Shown in pieces: positions 49,871 through 59,737 of a stretch of 64,000 nucleotides of DNA. The stretch is taken from contig NZ_JAGGLL010000006.1 in the NCBI RefSeq assembly GCF_017874425.1, positions 1 to 64,000 of the forward strand. Reading direction: 5' to 3'. Made by a program: the position numbers and the translations under genes. Position 1 is the first letter of the stretch. The number at the start of each line of letters is the position of its first letter. The notes below the pieces were generated by a model. It did not search any database. It was not told the origin of the DNA and was given only the letters and a program-made list of their open reading frames with translations. Source of the stretch: Clostridium punense. GTDB lineage: Bacteria > Bacillota > Clostridia > Clostridiales > Clostridiaceae.

Positions 49871-49884
49871 CTATTTTCTTCTTT

Positions 49885-50181
<297 letters not shown>

Positions 50182-50221
50182 TTAAGTTTGTATTTATATA
50201 AATTTTATAATATACTTGTTG

Positions 50222-50248
50222 TTAGCACTCATCACTATCGAGTGCTAA
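50222..50248. promoter_or_regulatory. CIRCE element (HrcA operator)
   Basis: TTAGCACTC, nine bases, GAGTGCTAA: an exact match to the CIRCE consensus bound by the heat-shock repressor HrcA, directly upstream of groES. Confidence 0.98.
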
Positions 50249-50364
50249 TTACAATATTTATAATAAAGAAAACTTCCATTATTATCAAATACAATTCCTT
50301 TATTAATTAGGCTAAATTCAGCCATTATTTGAATTTATTTCTGTATTTCTAAGCATTTCTTATA

Positions 50365-51093
50365 TTATCGTTGTTTTTCTTTATGTATTCTATGAAAAAA
50401 GTCTATAATGCTGTGCCCCCGCCAAAATCCAATGATAAATAAAGCTATAGCCACTACCCCTATGATTATCATAGCTGAGTAATTTTCCATATGTATACCC
50501 TCACCAAAATATGCAGAAGCAAGTATCCAAGGGAATCTTCCAATAGAGGAGTAAAGTATAAAATCAACTAAGGTTACATTAGATACACCAGCCACATATA
50601 CAAGCACATCCTTTGGTATTCCTGGTATTAAATAAATTACAAGAATTACAACTTTATTACTTCCTGCATCTAACACCTTTTTAAATCTTTTTAGGTTTCT
50701 TTTTTCAATCATTCTCAATACATACTTTTTAATAAAATACTTTGCAAATAAGTATCCAATGGTACTGCCTAGCAAAATTCCAGCGCTAGATAATATAGTT
50801 CCCCAAAAAGCACCAAATATGTAACCTCCAGCCACTTGTGTGACTTCTCCTGGAATAAAAAATATAACTACTTGAATAACTTGTATTAACACAAACATTA
50901 TTATGCTAAAAGGTCCATAAGATAATATCCACTGCTTAAATTCTTCCGGGTTTTGAAAGGTATTAGAGTGCCTAAAAAATAAATGATACCCACCTACTAT
51001 CAATGGAACTGAAATAAGTATTAAAAAAATCTTTAATCTATTTTCTTTTAACTTATGCCCTACCGTATTAAGCCACCTATTATTTTTATCCAT
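50365..51093 (-). CDS. TVP38/TMEM64 (VTT) family membrane protein
   Basis: The 242-residue protein has five to six hydrophobic segments (about 20-40, 60-80, 90-115, 150-175, 185-210) and the family core FIPGEVTQVAGGYIFGAFWG with GSTIGYLFAKYF. The later IYLIPGIPKDVLVYVAGVSN segment is the conserved re-entrant motif. VTT/DedA-related proteins are linked to lipid scrambling or membrane homeostasis, but the substrate here is unknown. It is read leftward from ogg, 47 bp away, possibly as an operon. Confidence 0.85.
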   Translation of the reverse strand: MDKNNRWLNTVGHKLKENRLKIFLILISVPLIVGGYHLFFRHSNTFQNPEEFKQWILSYGPFSIIMFVLIQVIQVVIFFIPGEVTQVAGGYIFGAFWGTILSSAGILLGSTIGYLFAKYFIKKYVLRMIEKRNLKRFKKVLDAGSNKVVILVIYLIPGIPKDVLVYVAGVSNVTLVDFILYSSIGRFPWILASAYFGEGIHMENYSAMIIIGVVAIALFIIGFWRGHSIIDFFHRIHKEKQR

Positions 51094-51139
51094 AGCTAAT
51101 CTCCCATTTAACCTACAAAATGAAATTCAATTAGAATTT

Positions 51140-52021
51140 CTAATCTATTTTAATATTATTTTCTCTAGCATAATAAAATAAGTACTGCTGTGCAAATCCA
51201 GATATGTCACCAAATTTATTTCTTCCAAAAGCTCTTATTTTTGGCAAAGATACATCCGGTGCTAAGTAGAAAAATTGCATAGCTCTCTTTACCCATACAT
51301 CCACTGGAAAGGCAGAATACTTTTGCATAGAAAAAAGCATTATACAATCAGAAACCTTAGGACCAACACCATTGAAGCCCTTTAAGCCTTCATGACATTC
51401 ATCATCACTTAAACTCTTTATCTCTTCTAAATTGCGAGTGTCTTCAGCTACATTCTTAATAGCCTCTATTATATACTTAGCTCTAAACCCTACCCCTAGA
51501 GCTTCTATTTCCTCCATAGTGGCACCTTTTAAAGCTTCAGGCCTAGGGAAGGTATAATAAACCTTTCCATTATACTGAATTTCATCACCATAGGTTTTAC
51601 TTATATTTTCTATGGCTCTTTTTATCATTGGAATTCTATTATTAGCTGAAGTTATAAAAGACAGCAGTATTTCAAAGGGTTCTTGTTGTAATAGTCTTAT
51701 ACCATATCCAAAGTCCACAGCTTTTTTTAAAAGGGGATCTTCACTAAACTTTTCTTTAATATCACTATAATTTCTCTTTAAGTCAAAATAGTCACACCAT
51801 ATACTATTAAATTCTTCTAAATTGGTGTTATATAATACAACGTCACTTCCTTGTTTTTCTACTTCTATAACTCTCCCAAAGGCTACCCCTATATAGTTAT
51901 CATTTTTTTGCCTGTGCCATCTAAAGCATTGACCACAATCAAATATATGAGGAAGTTCAAAGTTTTTAACTTCTTTTAGTATTACTTTTCCTTGCTCCTC
52001 TAACACTTCTTTAAAATCCAT
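51140..52021 (-). CDS. ogg: 8-oxoguanine DNA glycosylase (Ogg1-type)
   Basis: The 293-residue enzyme removes oxidised guanine from DNA. The N-terminal domain contains FDCGQCFRWHRQ. The helix-hairpin-helix GxG/D core is LKGFNGVGPKVSDCIMLFSM at about 225-244, with the catalytic Lys in GPKVSD and the Asp in AFPVDVWVKRAM. LLSFITSANNRIPMI is the DNA-backbone helix. The plan matches the clostridial Ogg1-like enzyme rather than MutM. ATG 52021 with GGAGTGA upstream; eight earlier codons are unlikely to be used. It fits an anaerobe's need to survive oxygen exposure. Confidence 0.9.
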   Translation of the reverse strand: MDFKEVLEEQGKVILKEVKNFELPHIFDCGQCFRWHRQKNDNYIGVAFGRVIEVEKQGSDVVLYNTNLEEFNSIWCDYFDLKRNYSDIKEKFSEDPLLKKAVDFGYGIRLLQQEPFEILLSFITSANNRIPMIKRAIENISKTYGDEIQYNGKVYYTFPRPEALKGATMEEIEALGVGFRAKYIIEAIKNVAEDTRNLEEIKSLSDDECHEGLKGFNGVGPKVSDCIMLFSMQKYSAFPVDVWVKRAMQFFYLAPDVSLPKIRAFGRNKFGDISGFAQQYLFYYARENNIKID

Positions 52022-52515
52022 ATTATCACTCCACTCCATATACAAATATTTCTAATAACTAATTTTATAATATAACTTGAATCAAAGTCTACACTTAACT
52101 TACCTATAAATCCTAATTGACCATCTTAATAGCTTTCTATGATAGCTACTGTACAGTTTATCAATGTTAAAACTCTATGGATAGTGCTTATGTCAACTTA
52201 TTTCTCCCTTTTTATAAGATTTTAAAGTACACGATATAGATTCTTCATGAAAAATAAGCTTTGAAGTTGAACCTTAAACTTAATTCCTATTTGAAAATAT
52301 TGCTATACCTATTCTCAACATGAGTTATGATAATTATTCCATTTTTCTTATAACTTCCTATATTTAAGTTTTACTTAGCTTCGAGCCCTCCTTAAAGTTT
52401 GTGATTAATAATCCTTTATATTTATATAATGGAGTTGTCAGTTTTGAAAAGAGAACTTGTTGGAAAACTTGCTTTGGCATAAATACCTTAGTGATTAGTT
52501 GTATAAAAAAATAAA
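52022..52515. other. Intergenic region upstream of ogg, no gene recognised
   Basis: About 490 AT-rich bases between the ogg start and the nfnB terminator. No ORF with a ribosome binding site, no strong hairpin apart from the nfnAB terminator at its edge. It should hold the ogg promoter, but I see no clear consensus pair. Confidence 0.5.
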
Positions 52516-52537
52516 AAGGTCGCCAAAAGGCGACCTT
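52516..52537 (-). terminator. Terminator of nfnAB
   Basis: AAGGTCGCC, four-base loop, GGCGACCTT, then TTTTATTTTTTT on the minus strand, 17 bp after the nfnB stop. Confidence 0.95.
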
Positions 52538-52553
52538 AAATTTAAAATTTATA

Positions 52554-53939
52554 TTATTCTGCTGAAAGTTGAGTATCTATTGCTTTTGCAGCCTTCTTAC
52601 CAGCTTCCATAGCAAGGATAACTGTTGCAGCACCTGTTACAGCATCTCCACCAGCATATACTTTAGATTTTGAAGTTAATCCTGTTTCTTCTTCAGCAAC
52701 TATACACTTCCATTTATTGATTTCAAGTTCTGGAGTTGTTGCAGGAATTAATGGGTTTGGTGATGTTCCTAGAGACATGATTACAGTGTCACACTCTAGT
52801 ATAAACTCTGAATTTGGAACTTCTTGTGGTCTTCTTCTTCCAGATGCATCTGGCTCACCAAGCTCCATTCTTATACACTTCATACCTTTAACCCAGCCTT
52901 TTTCATCTCCAAGTATTTCAACTGGATTTACAAGAAGGTCTAGAATAACGCCTTCTTCTTTAGCGTGATGAACTTCTTCAACTCTTGCTGGAAGCTCTGC
53001 TTCACTTCTTCTGTAAACAATATGAGTTTCAGAACCAAGTCTTAATGCTGTTCTTGCAGCGTCCATAGCAACGTTTCCGCCACCAACAACAGCTACAACC
53101 TTACCTGATTTAATTGGAGTTGAGTACTCTTCTTTAAAAGCTTTCATTAAGTTGTTTCTAGTTAAGAACTCATTAGCAGAGAATACTCCATTTAAGTTTT
53201 CTCCTGGTATTCCCATGAATTTTGGAAGACCTGCTCCTGAACCTATAAATACTGCATCAAACTTCTCATCATTGATTAATTCATCAACAGTTACTGTTCT
53301 ACCAACAATTACGTTAGTTTCAATTTTTACACCTAATTTTCTTAGGTTGTTTATTTCATGTTTAACTACTGTATCCTTTGGTAATCTAAATTCTGGAATT
53401 CCATAAACTAAAACTCCACCTGGCTCATGTAATGCTTCAAATACAGTTACATCATAACCCATTTTAGCAAGGTCTCCAGCACAAGTTATTCCAGCTGGGC
53501 CAGAACCAATTACAGCTACTCTTTTATTCTTTTTCTCAACTTCTTTAGTTAAGTCTACATTGTTTTCTCTAGACCAGTCAGCAACAAATCTTTCAAGTTT
53601 TCCAATAGCTACTGGCTCTCCTTTTATTCCAAGAACACACTTGCTCTCACATTGTAATTCTTGTGGACATACTCTTCCACAAACTGCTGGAAGTGCTGTG
53701 TACTTATCTAACGCTTTTGCAGCTTCTGCAAAATCTTTATTTTTAACATGTTGTATAAACTCTGGTACATCTATTGATACTGGACATTTACCAACACATG
53801 GCTTATTCTTACAGTTTAAGCATCTTGTAGCCTCTTGAACTGCTTCTTCTTCTGTATATCCTAAACAAACTTCTTCGAAGTTTTTAGCTCTTACTTTTGG
53901 ATCTTGCTCTGCAATTGGAGTTCTCTTCATTCTATCCAT
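52554..53939 (-). CDS. nfnB: NfnB-like subunit (GltD-type NADPH oxidoreductase)
   Basis: With NfnA this forms an NADH-dependent ferredoxin:NADP oxidoreductase that couples ferredoxin and NADH to NADPH by flavin-based electron bifurcation. The 461-residue protein has two N-terminal 4Fe-4S motifs (CLNCKNKPCVGKCP; CGRVCPQELQCESKC), an FAD fold VIGSGPAGITCAGDLAKMGY near 148, and an NADPH fold VAVVGGGNVAMDAARTALRLG near 285 (partly quoted). ATG 53939 shares TAATG with the nfnA stop; GAGGAGG lies 9 nt upstream. A stand-alone glutamate synthase small subunit is the alternative, but the adjacent nfnA decides for Nfn. Confidence 0.85.
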   Translation of the reverse strand: MDRMKRTPIAEQDPKVRAKNFEEVCLGYTEEEAVQEATRCLNCKNKPCVGKCPVSIDVPEFIQHVKNKDFAEAAKALDKYTALPAVCGRVCPQELQCESKCVLGIKGEPVAIGKLERFVADWSRENNVDLTKEVEKKNKRVAVIGSGPAGITCAGDLAKMGYDVTVFEALHEPGGVLVYGIPEFRLPKDTVVKHEINNLRKLGVKIETNVIVGRTVTVDELINDEKFDAVFIGSGAGLPKFMGIPGENLNGVFSANEFLTRNNLMKAFKEEYSTPIKSGKVVAVVGGGNVAMDAARTALRLGSETHIVYRRSEAELPARVEEVHHAKEEGVILDLLVNPVEILGDEKGWVKGMKCIRMELGEPDASGRRRPQEVPNSEFILECDTVIMSLGTSPNPLIPATTPELEINKWKCIVAEEETGLTSKSKVYAGGDAVTGAATVILAMEAGKKAAKAIDTQLSAE

Positions 53940-54805
53940 TATGCATTTCCTCCTCTTCCACAACCAGGTTTCATAGTATCTTTGTTTATCTCTTCATCTT
54001 TATACATTGATAATCTCTTAAGAGCTTCATCAAAGTTAACTTTATGTCCATCAAACTCTGGACCATCAACACAAGCAAACTTAGTTTCATCTCCTACAGT
54101 AATTCTGCAAGCACCACACATTCCAGTTCCATCAACCATAATTGGGTTTAAGCTTACTATAGTTTTAATTCCTAACTCTTCAGTTAACTTACATACAAAT
54201 TTCATCATTATCATTGGTCCTATAGCAATAACTAGGTCGTATTTTTTACCTTGGTTATTTACTAAGTCCTTTAACTTTTCAGTAACTAATCCTTTAAAGC
54301 CATGAGAACCATCATCAGTAGTTACATAAGCATTTCCTGCAACTGCTGTCATTTCTTCTTCTAAAATTACCATATCTTTAGTTTTGTAACCCATGATAAC
54401 ATCAGCTTTAATTCCTTGCTCATGTAACCACTTAACTTGAGGATATACTGGTGCTGTACCAACTCCCCCAGCAATGAATATTATGTTTTTGTTTTTTAAC
54501 TCTTCCATGTCTTCATGAAGAAGTTCTGAAGGCATTCCTAATGGCCCAACGAAATCGTAGAAACTTTGTCCTACTTCGTAATTTGCCATATCTTTAGTAG
54601 TGCATCCCATTGTTTGTACTACTATTGTTACTGTACCTTTTGCAGGATCAGTGTCACAAACAGTTAGTGGTACTCTTTCACCTTTTTCATCCATTCTTAT
54701 AATAATGAATTGACCTGGTTTTGCTGACTTAGCTACTCTTGGTGCTTCAACTTTCATCATGAAAATCGAAGGAGTTAAAAGTCTTTTCTCAACAATCTTA
54801 TACAT
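53939..54805 (-). CDS. nfnA: NfnA-like subunit (FAD/2Fe-2S oxidoreductase)
   Basis: The 288-residue subunit has the ferredoxin-NADP reductase fold: FAD region AKPGQFIIIRMDEKGERVPL, nucleotide region IIFIAGGVGTAPVYPQVKWL, and a C-terminal 2Fe-2S ligand set MCGACRITV...FACVDGPEF. It is the NAD(H)-binding half of NfnAB and also resembles the electron-transfer subunit of dihydroorotate dehydrogenase, but there is no pyrD here and the GltD-type partner follows. ATG 54805 has TGTGGAGGATG upstream; eight earlier codons are rejected. First gene of the two-gene operon. Confidence 0.85.
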   Translation of the reverse strand: MYKIVEKRLLTPSIFMMKVEAPRVAKSAKPGQFIIIRMDEKGERVPLTVCDTDPAKGTVTIVVQTMGCTTKDMANYEVGQSFYDFVGPLGMPSELLHEDMEELKNKNIIFIAGGVGTAPVYPQVKWLHEQGIKADVIMGYKTKDMVILEEEMTAVAGNAYVTTDDGSHGFKGLVTEKLKDLVNNQGKKYDLVIAIGPMIMMKFVCKLTEELGIKTIVSLNPIMVDGTGMCGACRITVGDETKFACVDGPEFDGHKVNFDEALKRLSMYKDEEINKDTMKPGCGRGGNA

Positions 54806-55063
54806 AATACATCCTCCACATCTAAACATTTGTTTGATATTTAATGATTTAAATTTATATTAATAGTAAAAAAATTTGCCGTGATCATAGTCTTATATTA
54901 GTATAACTCTATAGTGATTTATCTAATACATAAAACTTGTATATTTTAAAAAACTACATAAAAAATAGACAATATGTAAAAATACATTAAAAAATAATGC
55001 TATTTACATCCTGTCCTTTTATCTGAAAGTTTCCCTAGGCACTTAAGTGTTTACTTAACCTTC

Positions 55064-55220
55064 CTAAGTTTCTTCTTCGATGTCCATTTCTGGCTCTCTC
55101 CAGGGTTGTGTCTGATTATTGTATCTTACCTGAAAGCTTTTGAACAAGTCATAGCACTGCTTATCCATTTCTTCTACGGTTACCCCCTAATACAGAAGAG
55201 TATCTCCAATAACCTTCATC
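55064..55220 (-). pseudogene. Short degenerate coding remnant, family unknown
   Basis: On the minus strand DEGYWRYSSVLG reads openly, then after a one-base shift GVTVEEMDKQCYDLFKSFQV then RYNNQTQPWREPEMDIEEET and a stop at 55064-55066. The Trp/Tyr-rich, charged text looks like the C-terminus of a lost gene. Repeat copy E begins 17 bp upstream of it. I do not recognise the family. Confidence 0.35.
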
Positions 55221-55236
55221 CACACTATATTTACTT

Positions 55237-55412
55237 AGGCATCTTCAAAAATAAATAAGTCAATCTGCTCGTCTATTTTGTGATATACTGCGTCAACAGA
55301 ACCCTTAGATAGCCCCACTATCTGCGGAACCTGTTTTCTTGTCTGCACAAGCTTGCTTGTGAACGCAAAATATCCTTCACATCTTGGACTTGTTATTTAT
55401 TTTCAGATGCCT
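55237..55412 (+). mobile_element. MITE-like inverted-repeat element, copy E
   Basis: A 176-bp copy with one internal ~18-bp block, same orientation as A and C. Ends AGGCATCTTC...CAGATGCCT; TA at the left border, TTA at the right. It is the only full copy not tight against an intact gene; a degenerate fragment lies beside it. Confidence 0.85.
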
Positions 55413-55757
55413 TACACATCTATTTTATAGTTTTATTTAATTCTAGTCAATAGAACATGTTGCAGAAAGTGTGAATATTTTCAAAACATGAATAATGCTG
55501 TCATCCATTGTCGTCTTTCTATCTTTTAATGTTATTTAATTGTTAGATAAAACCTTCTTGTTTTTTTTGAAGATAAACAAATTGAATACTTTATATATCT
55601 TTTAAGTACAGAGATTTGTCCCTCCTAAAAGTACCTTACATATTTAAAGTAAATAACTTTTACCTCTCTCCTTTAGAGAATACACTCTTATAAAAATACT
55701 ACTTAAATGTTTAAGCATCTTTTTATAGAAAACATTTTCAAAAGGCTACAAACTTTA
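55413..55757. other. AT-rich intergenic region, no gene recognised
   Basis: About 345 bases between repeat copy E and the alcohol dehydrogenase terminator, without ORF, ribosome binding site or clear hairpin. It contains the T-rich run TTCTTGTTTTTTTTGAAG near 55555. Confidence 0.5.
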
Positions 55758-55786
55758 GCCCCCTATGAAAAATTCCATAGAGGGCC
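55758..55786 (-). terminator. Probable terminator of the alcohol dehydrogenase gene
   Basis: GCCCCCTATG and CATAGAGGGC (one mismatch) form a GC-rich stem 12 bp after the stop. The minus-strand T-run after it is short, so efficiency is uncertain. Confidence 0.6.
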
Positions 55787-55797
55787 TTTTAATTCCC

Positions 55798-56964
55798 TTA
55801 GAAATTTACTTTTGTTCCATTATATATGCAAGTGAATAACTTTTTCATTTCTTCTACAGTTATAGTTCTTGGATTTGATCCAGTACATGCATCTCCTATG
55901 GCATTTTCAGATACATAATCTAAATTGCTATTGAAATCTTCTTCTGTGATTCCATAATCTCTTAAATTTGTAGGAATGTCCATAACTCTGTTTAACTCTT
56001 TAATAGTTTTAGTTAATGCATCTACTAACTCTTCATCATTACTTCCTTTTAAGCCTAAGTTTCTTGCTATAGCTGCATATCTATCCATGCAAGCTTTTTT
56101 ATTAAAGTCAATTACATATGGTAAGAATACTGCATTTGCACATCCATGAGGGATATGGAACACAGCTCCAGTTTTATGTGCCATTGAGTGAGTAATCCCA
56201 AGTAGTGCATTTGAGAATGCCATACCAGCTAAACACTGAGCTATATGCATGTTATCTCTAGCTTTTTCATCTCCATTGTAAGAGTTTAATAGGTTTTCTT
56301 TTATCATTACAATAGCTTGCATTGCAAGTGGATCTGAGAAAGGTGATCTTAAGGATGCAACATAAGCTTCAATGGCATGAGTTAATGCATCCATACCTGT
56401 ATGCGCAGTTAATTGCTTTGGCATTGTCATAGCAATTTCTGTATCTAATATTGCTATATCAGGAGTAATATTAAAATCAGCTAATGGGTACTTTATTTTC
56501 TTTTTATAGTCAGTAATTACTGAGAAAGCAGTAACTTCTGTAGCAGTTCCACTAGTTGAAGGTATTGCAATAAATCTTGCTTTATTTCTTAGAGTTGGAA
56601 TAGTAAATGGATCTTTTATATCCTCAAAAGTTATTTCTGGATGCTCATAGAATACCCACATAGCTTTAGCTGCATCAATTGGTGATCCTCCTCCAATTGA
56701 AACAATCCAATCTGGGCCAAACTCTCTCATTGCCTCTGCACCCTTCATAACTGTTTCTATAGATGGGTCTGGTTCTACGCCTTCGAAAAGCTTAACTTCC
56801 ATTTTAGCTTCTTCTAGAAGATTTTTAACCTTATCTAAGAAACCAAACTTTTGCATTGAACTTCCGCCAGTAACAATAATTGCTCTTTTGCCTTGAAGAG
56901 TCTTTAAAACTTCTAATGAATTTTCTCCAAAATAAATATCTCTTGGTAATGTAAATCTGTTCAT
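55798..56964 (-). CDS. Iron-containing alcohol dehydrogenase
   Basis: The 388-residue enzyme belongs to the group III (Fe-dependent) alcohol dehydrogenases that reduce aldehydes to alcohols. It shows the cofactor motif VSIGGGSPIDAAKAM at about 90-104, STSGTATEVTAFSVI near 139, and the metal-ligand region TAHTGMDALTHAIEAY and LLGITHSMAHKTGAVFHIPH (about 190-275), with Asp and three His in the usual order. The exact substrate, butanol, ethanol or another, is unknown. It is a single gene with an own leader, near the butyryl-CoA genes; a butanol or ethanol sink for reducing power fits this setting. Confidence 0.9.
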   Translation of the reverse strand: MNRFTLPRDIYFGENSLEVLKTLQGKRAIIVTGGSSMQKFGFLDKVKNLLEEAKMEVKLFEGVEPDPSIETVMKGAEAMREFGPDWIVSIGGGSPIDAAKAMWVFYEHPEITFEDIKDPFTIPTLRNKARFIAIPSTSGTATEVTAFSVITDYKKKIKYPLADFNITPDIAILDTEIAMTMPKQLTAHTGMDALTHAIEAYVASLRSPFSDPLAMQAIVMIKENLLNSYNGDEKARDNMHIAQCLAGMAFSNALLGITHSMAHKTGAVFHIPHGCANAVFLPYVIDFNKKACMDRYAAIARNLGLKGSNDEELVDALTKTIKELNRVMDIPTNLRDYGITEEDFNSNLDYVSENAIGDACTGSNPRTITVEEMKKLFTCIYNGTKVNF

Positions 56965-57442
56965 AGTCTTTCCTCCAACACATATTATTTTATAGATTTA
57001 AATTTTTCTTATAATATATTCTAGGGATAGTTAAATAATTAACTATCTTATACATTCATTATAATACAACAAAAGCGAAATAACAGCACAATAGTTCAAA
57101 TTTATAAAAATTTAACAATTAAATATATGTTTAACATTGATTTTATTATATCAACCTTATTAATGCATATTTGGCAAGCCTATTATTTCTTATTTTTTGT
57201 TAAATCTATAACATTTTATAAGTATTAATAACATTTCATTTCCTCTAACTATCATATCTTCTTTAATGATCAATCGCCTTACTATCATAGGTAATTTGCT
57301 TGGCTAAAAATCCAAAATTGCTGTAGAAACTGAACTTACTATCTTTAAAGCCATCTTCTGAGAACTGGTTGCTATTTCTCTTATTTCACTTTTATTTACT
57401 CGTATTTGTCTATTTTTCACGGACTAATATTAAAACTAAAAA
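56965..57442. other. Intergenic region upstream of the alcohol dehydrogenase
   Basis: About 480 AT-rich bases with no gene. On the minus strand near 57098-57115, TTGTTAAATTTTTATAAA carries one perfect half of the Rex operator and a poor second half, a weak candidate for redox control. Confidence 0.35.
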
Positions 57443-57497
57443 ACCATCTACACCATGTAAGTAAGCATTAAAACTCACTACCATATATGTAGATGGT
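57443..57497 (-). terminator. Terminator of hbd
   Basis: ACCATCTACA and TGTAGATGGT enclose a 35-base loop; on the minus strand TTTTTTAGTTTT follows. Confidence 0.85.
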
Positions 57498-57540
57498 ACT
57501 TTATTCCCACTCCTTTTGAAGTAAGGATATTTAAATTAAA

Positions 57541-58389
57541 TTATTTTTGATAGTTATGGAAACCTCTTCCTGTTTTTCTTCCAAGGTATCCAGCTCTAAC
57601 ATACTTTCTTAGTAGGCTATGAGCTCTATATTTTGTATCTCCTGTTTCTTTGTATAATACATCCATAATAGCAAGACATACATCAAGTCCTATTAAGTCC
57701 CCTAAAGCTAATGGCCCCATCGGGTGATTTGCTCCAAGCATCATAGCTTTGTCAATATCCTCAGCACTTGCAATTCCTTCTGCAAGGATTCCCACTGCTT
57801 CATTAATCATTGGAACTAAAATTCTATTAACAACAAAACCTGGAGCCTCTGCTACTTCTACAGGCTCTTTTCCCATTGCTAAAGTTAATTCTTTTATAGC
57901 ATTATAAGTTTCTTCTGAAGTTGCCATTCCTCTTATGATTTCAACAAGCTTCATTATTGTTGCAGGGTTAAAGAAATGCATTCCTATAACTTTGTCTGGT
58001 CTTGAAGTAGCTGTAGCTATTTCAGTTATAGAAAGTGATGATGTATTTGTAGCAAGAATTGCTTCTGGCTTACAAATCTTATCTAAGTCAGCAAATATTT
58101 GCTTTTTAATTTCCATATTTTCTACTGCTGCTTCAATTACTAAATCTACATCATCTAATAAATTTAAATCAGTAGTTCCACTGATTCTAGATAATATATC
58201 CTCTACTTCTTCGTTAGTAATTTTACCTTTTGCTGCTAACTTTTCTAAACCTTTTTTAATTCCTGAAATTCCTTTTTCAACGAATTCATCTTTAATATCC
58301 CTTATTATTACCTCGTAACCTTTTGCAGCAAATGCTTGAGCTATTCCAGCTCCCATGGTACCAGCACCAAGAACACAAATTTTTTCCAT
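57541..58389 (-). CDS. hbd: 3-hydroxybutyryl-CoA dehydrogenase
   Basis: Hbd reduces acetoacetyl-CoA to (S)-3-hydroxybutyryl-CoA in butyrate formation. The 282-residue protein has the NAD fold [20 protein letters not shown] at about 5-24, [13 protein letters not shown], and the catalytic His in [17 protein letters not shown]. The helical C-domain ends [21 protein letters not shown] precedes ATG 58389. It lies downstream of etfA but beyond a terminator (58664-58690) and a repeat remnant (copy F), so it probably has its own promoter, though it usually shares the crt operon. Confidence 0.97.
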   Translation of the reverse strand: MEKICVLGAGTMGAGIAQAFAAKGYEVIIRDIKDEFVEKGISGIKKGLEKLAAKGKITNEEVEDILSRISGTTDLNLLDDVDLVIEAAVENMEIKKQIFADLDKICKPEAILATNTSSLSITEIATATSRPDKVIGMHFFNPATIMKLVEIIRGMATSEETYNAIKELTLAMGKEPVEVAEAPGFVVNRILVPMINEAVGILAEGIASAEDIDKAMMLGANHPMGPLALGDLIGLDVCLAIMDVLYKETGDTKYRAHSLLRKYVRAGYLGRKTGRGFHNYQK

Positions 58390-58414
58390 TTATAACACCC
58401 CTTTAGTTAATTTT

Positions 58415-58470
58415 AGGCATCTAAAAGTAAATAACAAGCATACTGACTTATTTATTTTTTAAAGATACCT
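58415..58470 (-). mobile_element. MITE-like element, copy F: end-to-end deletion remnant
   Basis: Only 56 bp: the two terminal repeats (AGGCATCTA...AAAGATACCT) joined with just GCATAC-like junction sequence and no interior. TA at both borders. It lies 25 bp upstream of the hbd start. The rest of 58471-58663 shows no feature. Confidence 0.75.
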
Positions 58471-58663
58471 TATATTTAAAAACTCTTATATTACATATTT
58501 AATTGTAACAAAGATTTTTTTACTTAACTTATAAAAGTCCTAGGAATTAGTCTATTTATTCAAAACTAAAAGACTTCGTTCTAATTAACTTCTTTCGTAT
58601 CTATTTATTAAACACAGTAAGTTGATACATAACTATATTACCATAACTTTCATATTAAAATAA

Positions 58664-58690
58664 ACCCCAATACTCCTAGAGCATTGGGGT
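58664..58690 (-). terminator. Terminator after etfA
   Basis: ACCCCAAT and ATTGGGGT enclose 11 bases, 17 bp after the etfA stop; on the minus strand TTATTTTAAT follows. It separates hbd from crt-bcd-etfB-etfA. Confidence 0.8.
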
Positions 58691-58706
58691 ATATTAATTA
58701 TCAAAA

Positions 58707-59714
58707 TTATTTTTGCATTGCTTTATATTGAGCAGTAAGCTCTGGAACTATTTTCATGTAGTCTCCAACTAATGCAACGTCAGCAACCTTCATGATTGGA
58801 GCATCTCCATCTTTGTTGATAGCTATGATGAAGTTAGAATCTTGCATTCCAGCTAAGTGCTGAATTGCTCCTGATATACCACAAGCTATATAGATTGTTG
58901 GTCTTACAGTTTTTCCTGTTTGTCCTACTTGAACTGACTTATCAACCCAACCATTGTCAACAGCTGCTCTTGATCCAGCTACTGAACCGCCTAGTGCATC
59001 AGCAAGGTCTTTTAAAACTGCAAAGTTTTCTTTAGAACCTACTCCTCTTCCACCAGCTACGATAAATTCTGCTTCAATGATATCTTCAACTTCTTTAGCT
59101 AATTTAACAACTTCTAAAACTTCTGTTCTTATATCTTCTTTAGCTAAGGAAATGTTTGCTTTTTCTATTTTAAAGCTTCTGTTTTCATCTTTAGTTAATT
59201 TTTCAAAAACTCCTGGTCTAACAGTGGACATTTGTGGTCTATGGTCTCCACAAACGATTGTAGCCATTAAGTTTCCACCAAATGCTGGTCTTGTCATTAA
59301 TAAGTTGTTGTTTTCTGGATCTATATCAAGGGATGTACAGTCAGCTGTAAGTCCTGTAGATAATTTTCCAGCAACTCTTGGTCCTAAATCTCTTCCTATA
59401 TAAGAAGCTCCAATAAACATGATTTCTGGTTTCTTCTCATTGATTAAATCAGCTATAACTTTTGCATATCCATCAGTAGTATAGTGGCTTAATAACTCAT
59501 GATCAGCAACTAAAACCTTGTCTGCTCCGAAAGCACCTAATTCTTTAGTCATTTCTTCAATGTTTTTATGTCCAAGAAGTAACGCAGTAAGCTCTACTCC
59601 TAATTTATCAGCAATTTCTCTACCTTTTCCAAGTAATTCTAATGCAACATTTTGAAGTTCTCCATCTCTTTGCTCAGCAAAGACCCAAACTCCTTTATAA
59701 TCTGCTATATTCAT
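58707..59714 (-). CDS. etfA: Electron transfer flavoprotein alpha subunit
   Basis: EtfA pairs with EtfB to move electrons to or from butyryl-CoA dehydrogenase; in clostridia the complex bifurcates electrons from NADH to crotonyl-CoA and ferredoxin. The 335-residue protein has the N-terminal GVWVFAEQRDGELQNVALEL domain and the conserved FAD domain VAGGRGVGSKENF near 220, VGQTGKTVRPTIYIACGISG near 270 and AINKDGDAPIM near 298. AGGAGGGAATT precedes the start. It is last in the crt-bcd-etfB-etfA unit. Confidence 0.97.
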   Translation of the reverse strand: MNIADYKGVWVFAEQRDGELQNVALELLGKGREIADKLGVELTALLLGHKNIEEMTKELGAFGADKVLVADHELLSHYTTDGYAKVIADLINEKKPEIMFIGASYIGRDLGPRVAGKLSTGLTADCTSLDIDPENNNLLMTRPAFGGNLMATIVCGDHRPQMSTVRPGVFEKLTKDENRSFKIEKANISLAKEDIRTEVLEVVKLAKEVEDIIEAEFIVAGGRGVGSKENFAVLKDLADALGGSVAGSRAAVDNGWVDKSVQVGQTGKTVRPTIYIACGISGAIQHLAGMQDSNFIIAINKDGDAPIMKVADVALVGDYMKIVPELTAQYKAMQK

Positions 59715-59737
59715 AGTAATTCCCTCCTACTTATATC

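Noticed and set aside
53939-54805. Dihydroorotate dehydrogenase electron-transfer subunit
   Set aside because: The fold is similar, but no pyrD is adjacent and the coupled GltD-type gene identifies the NfnAB pair.
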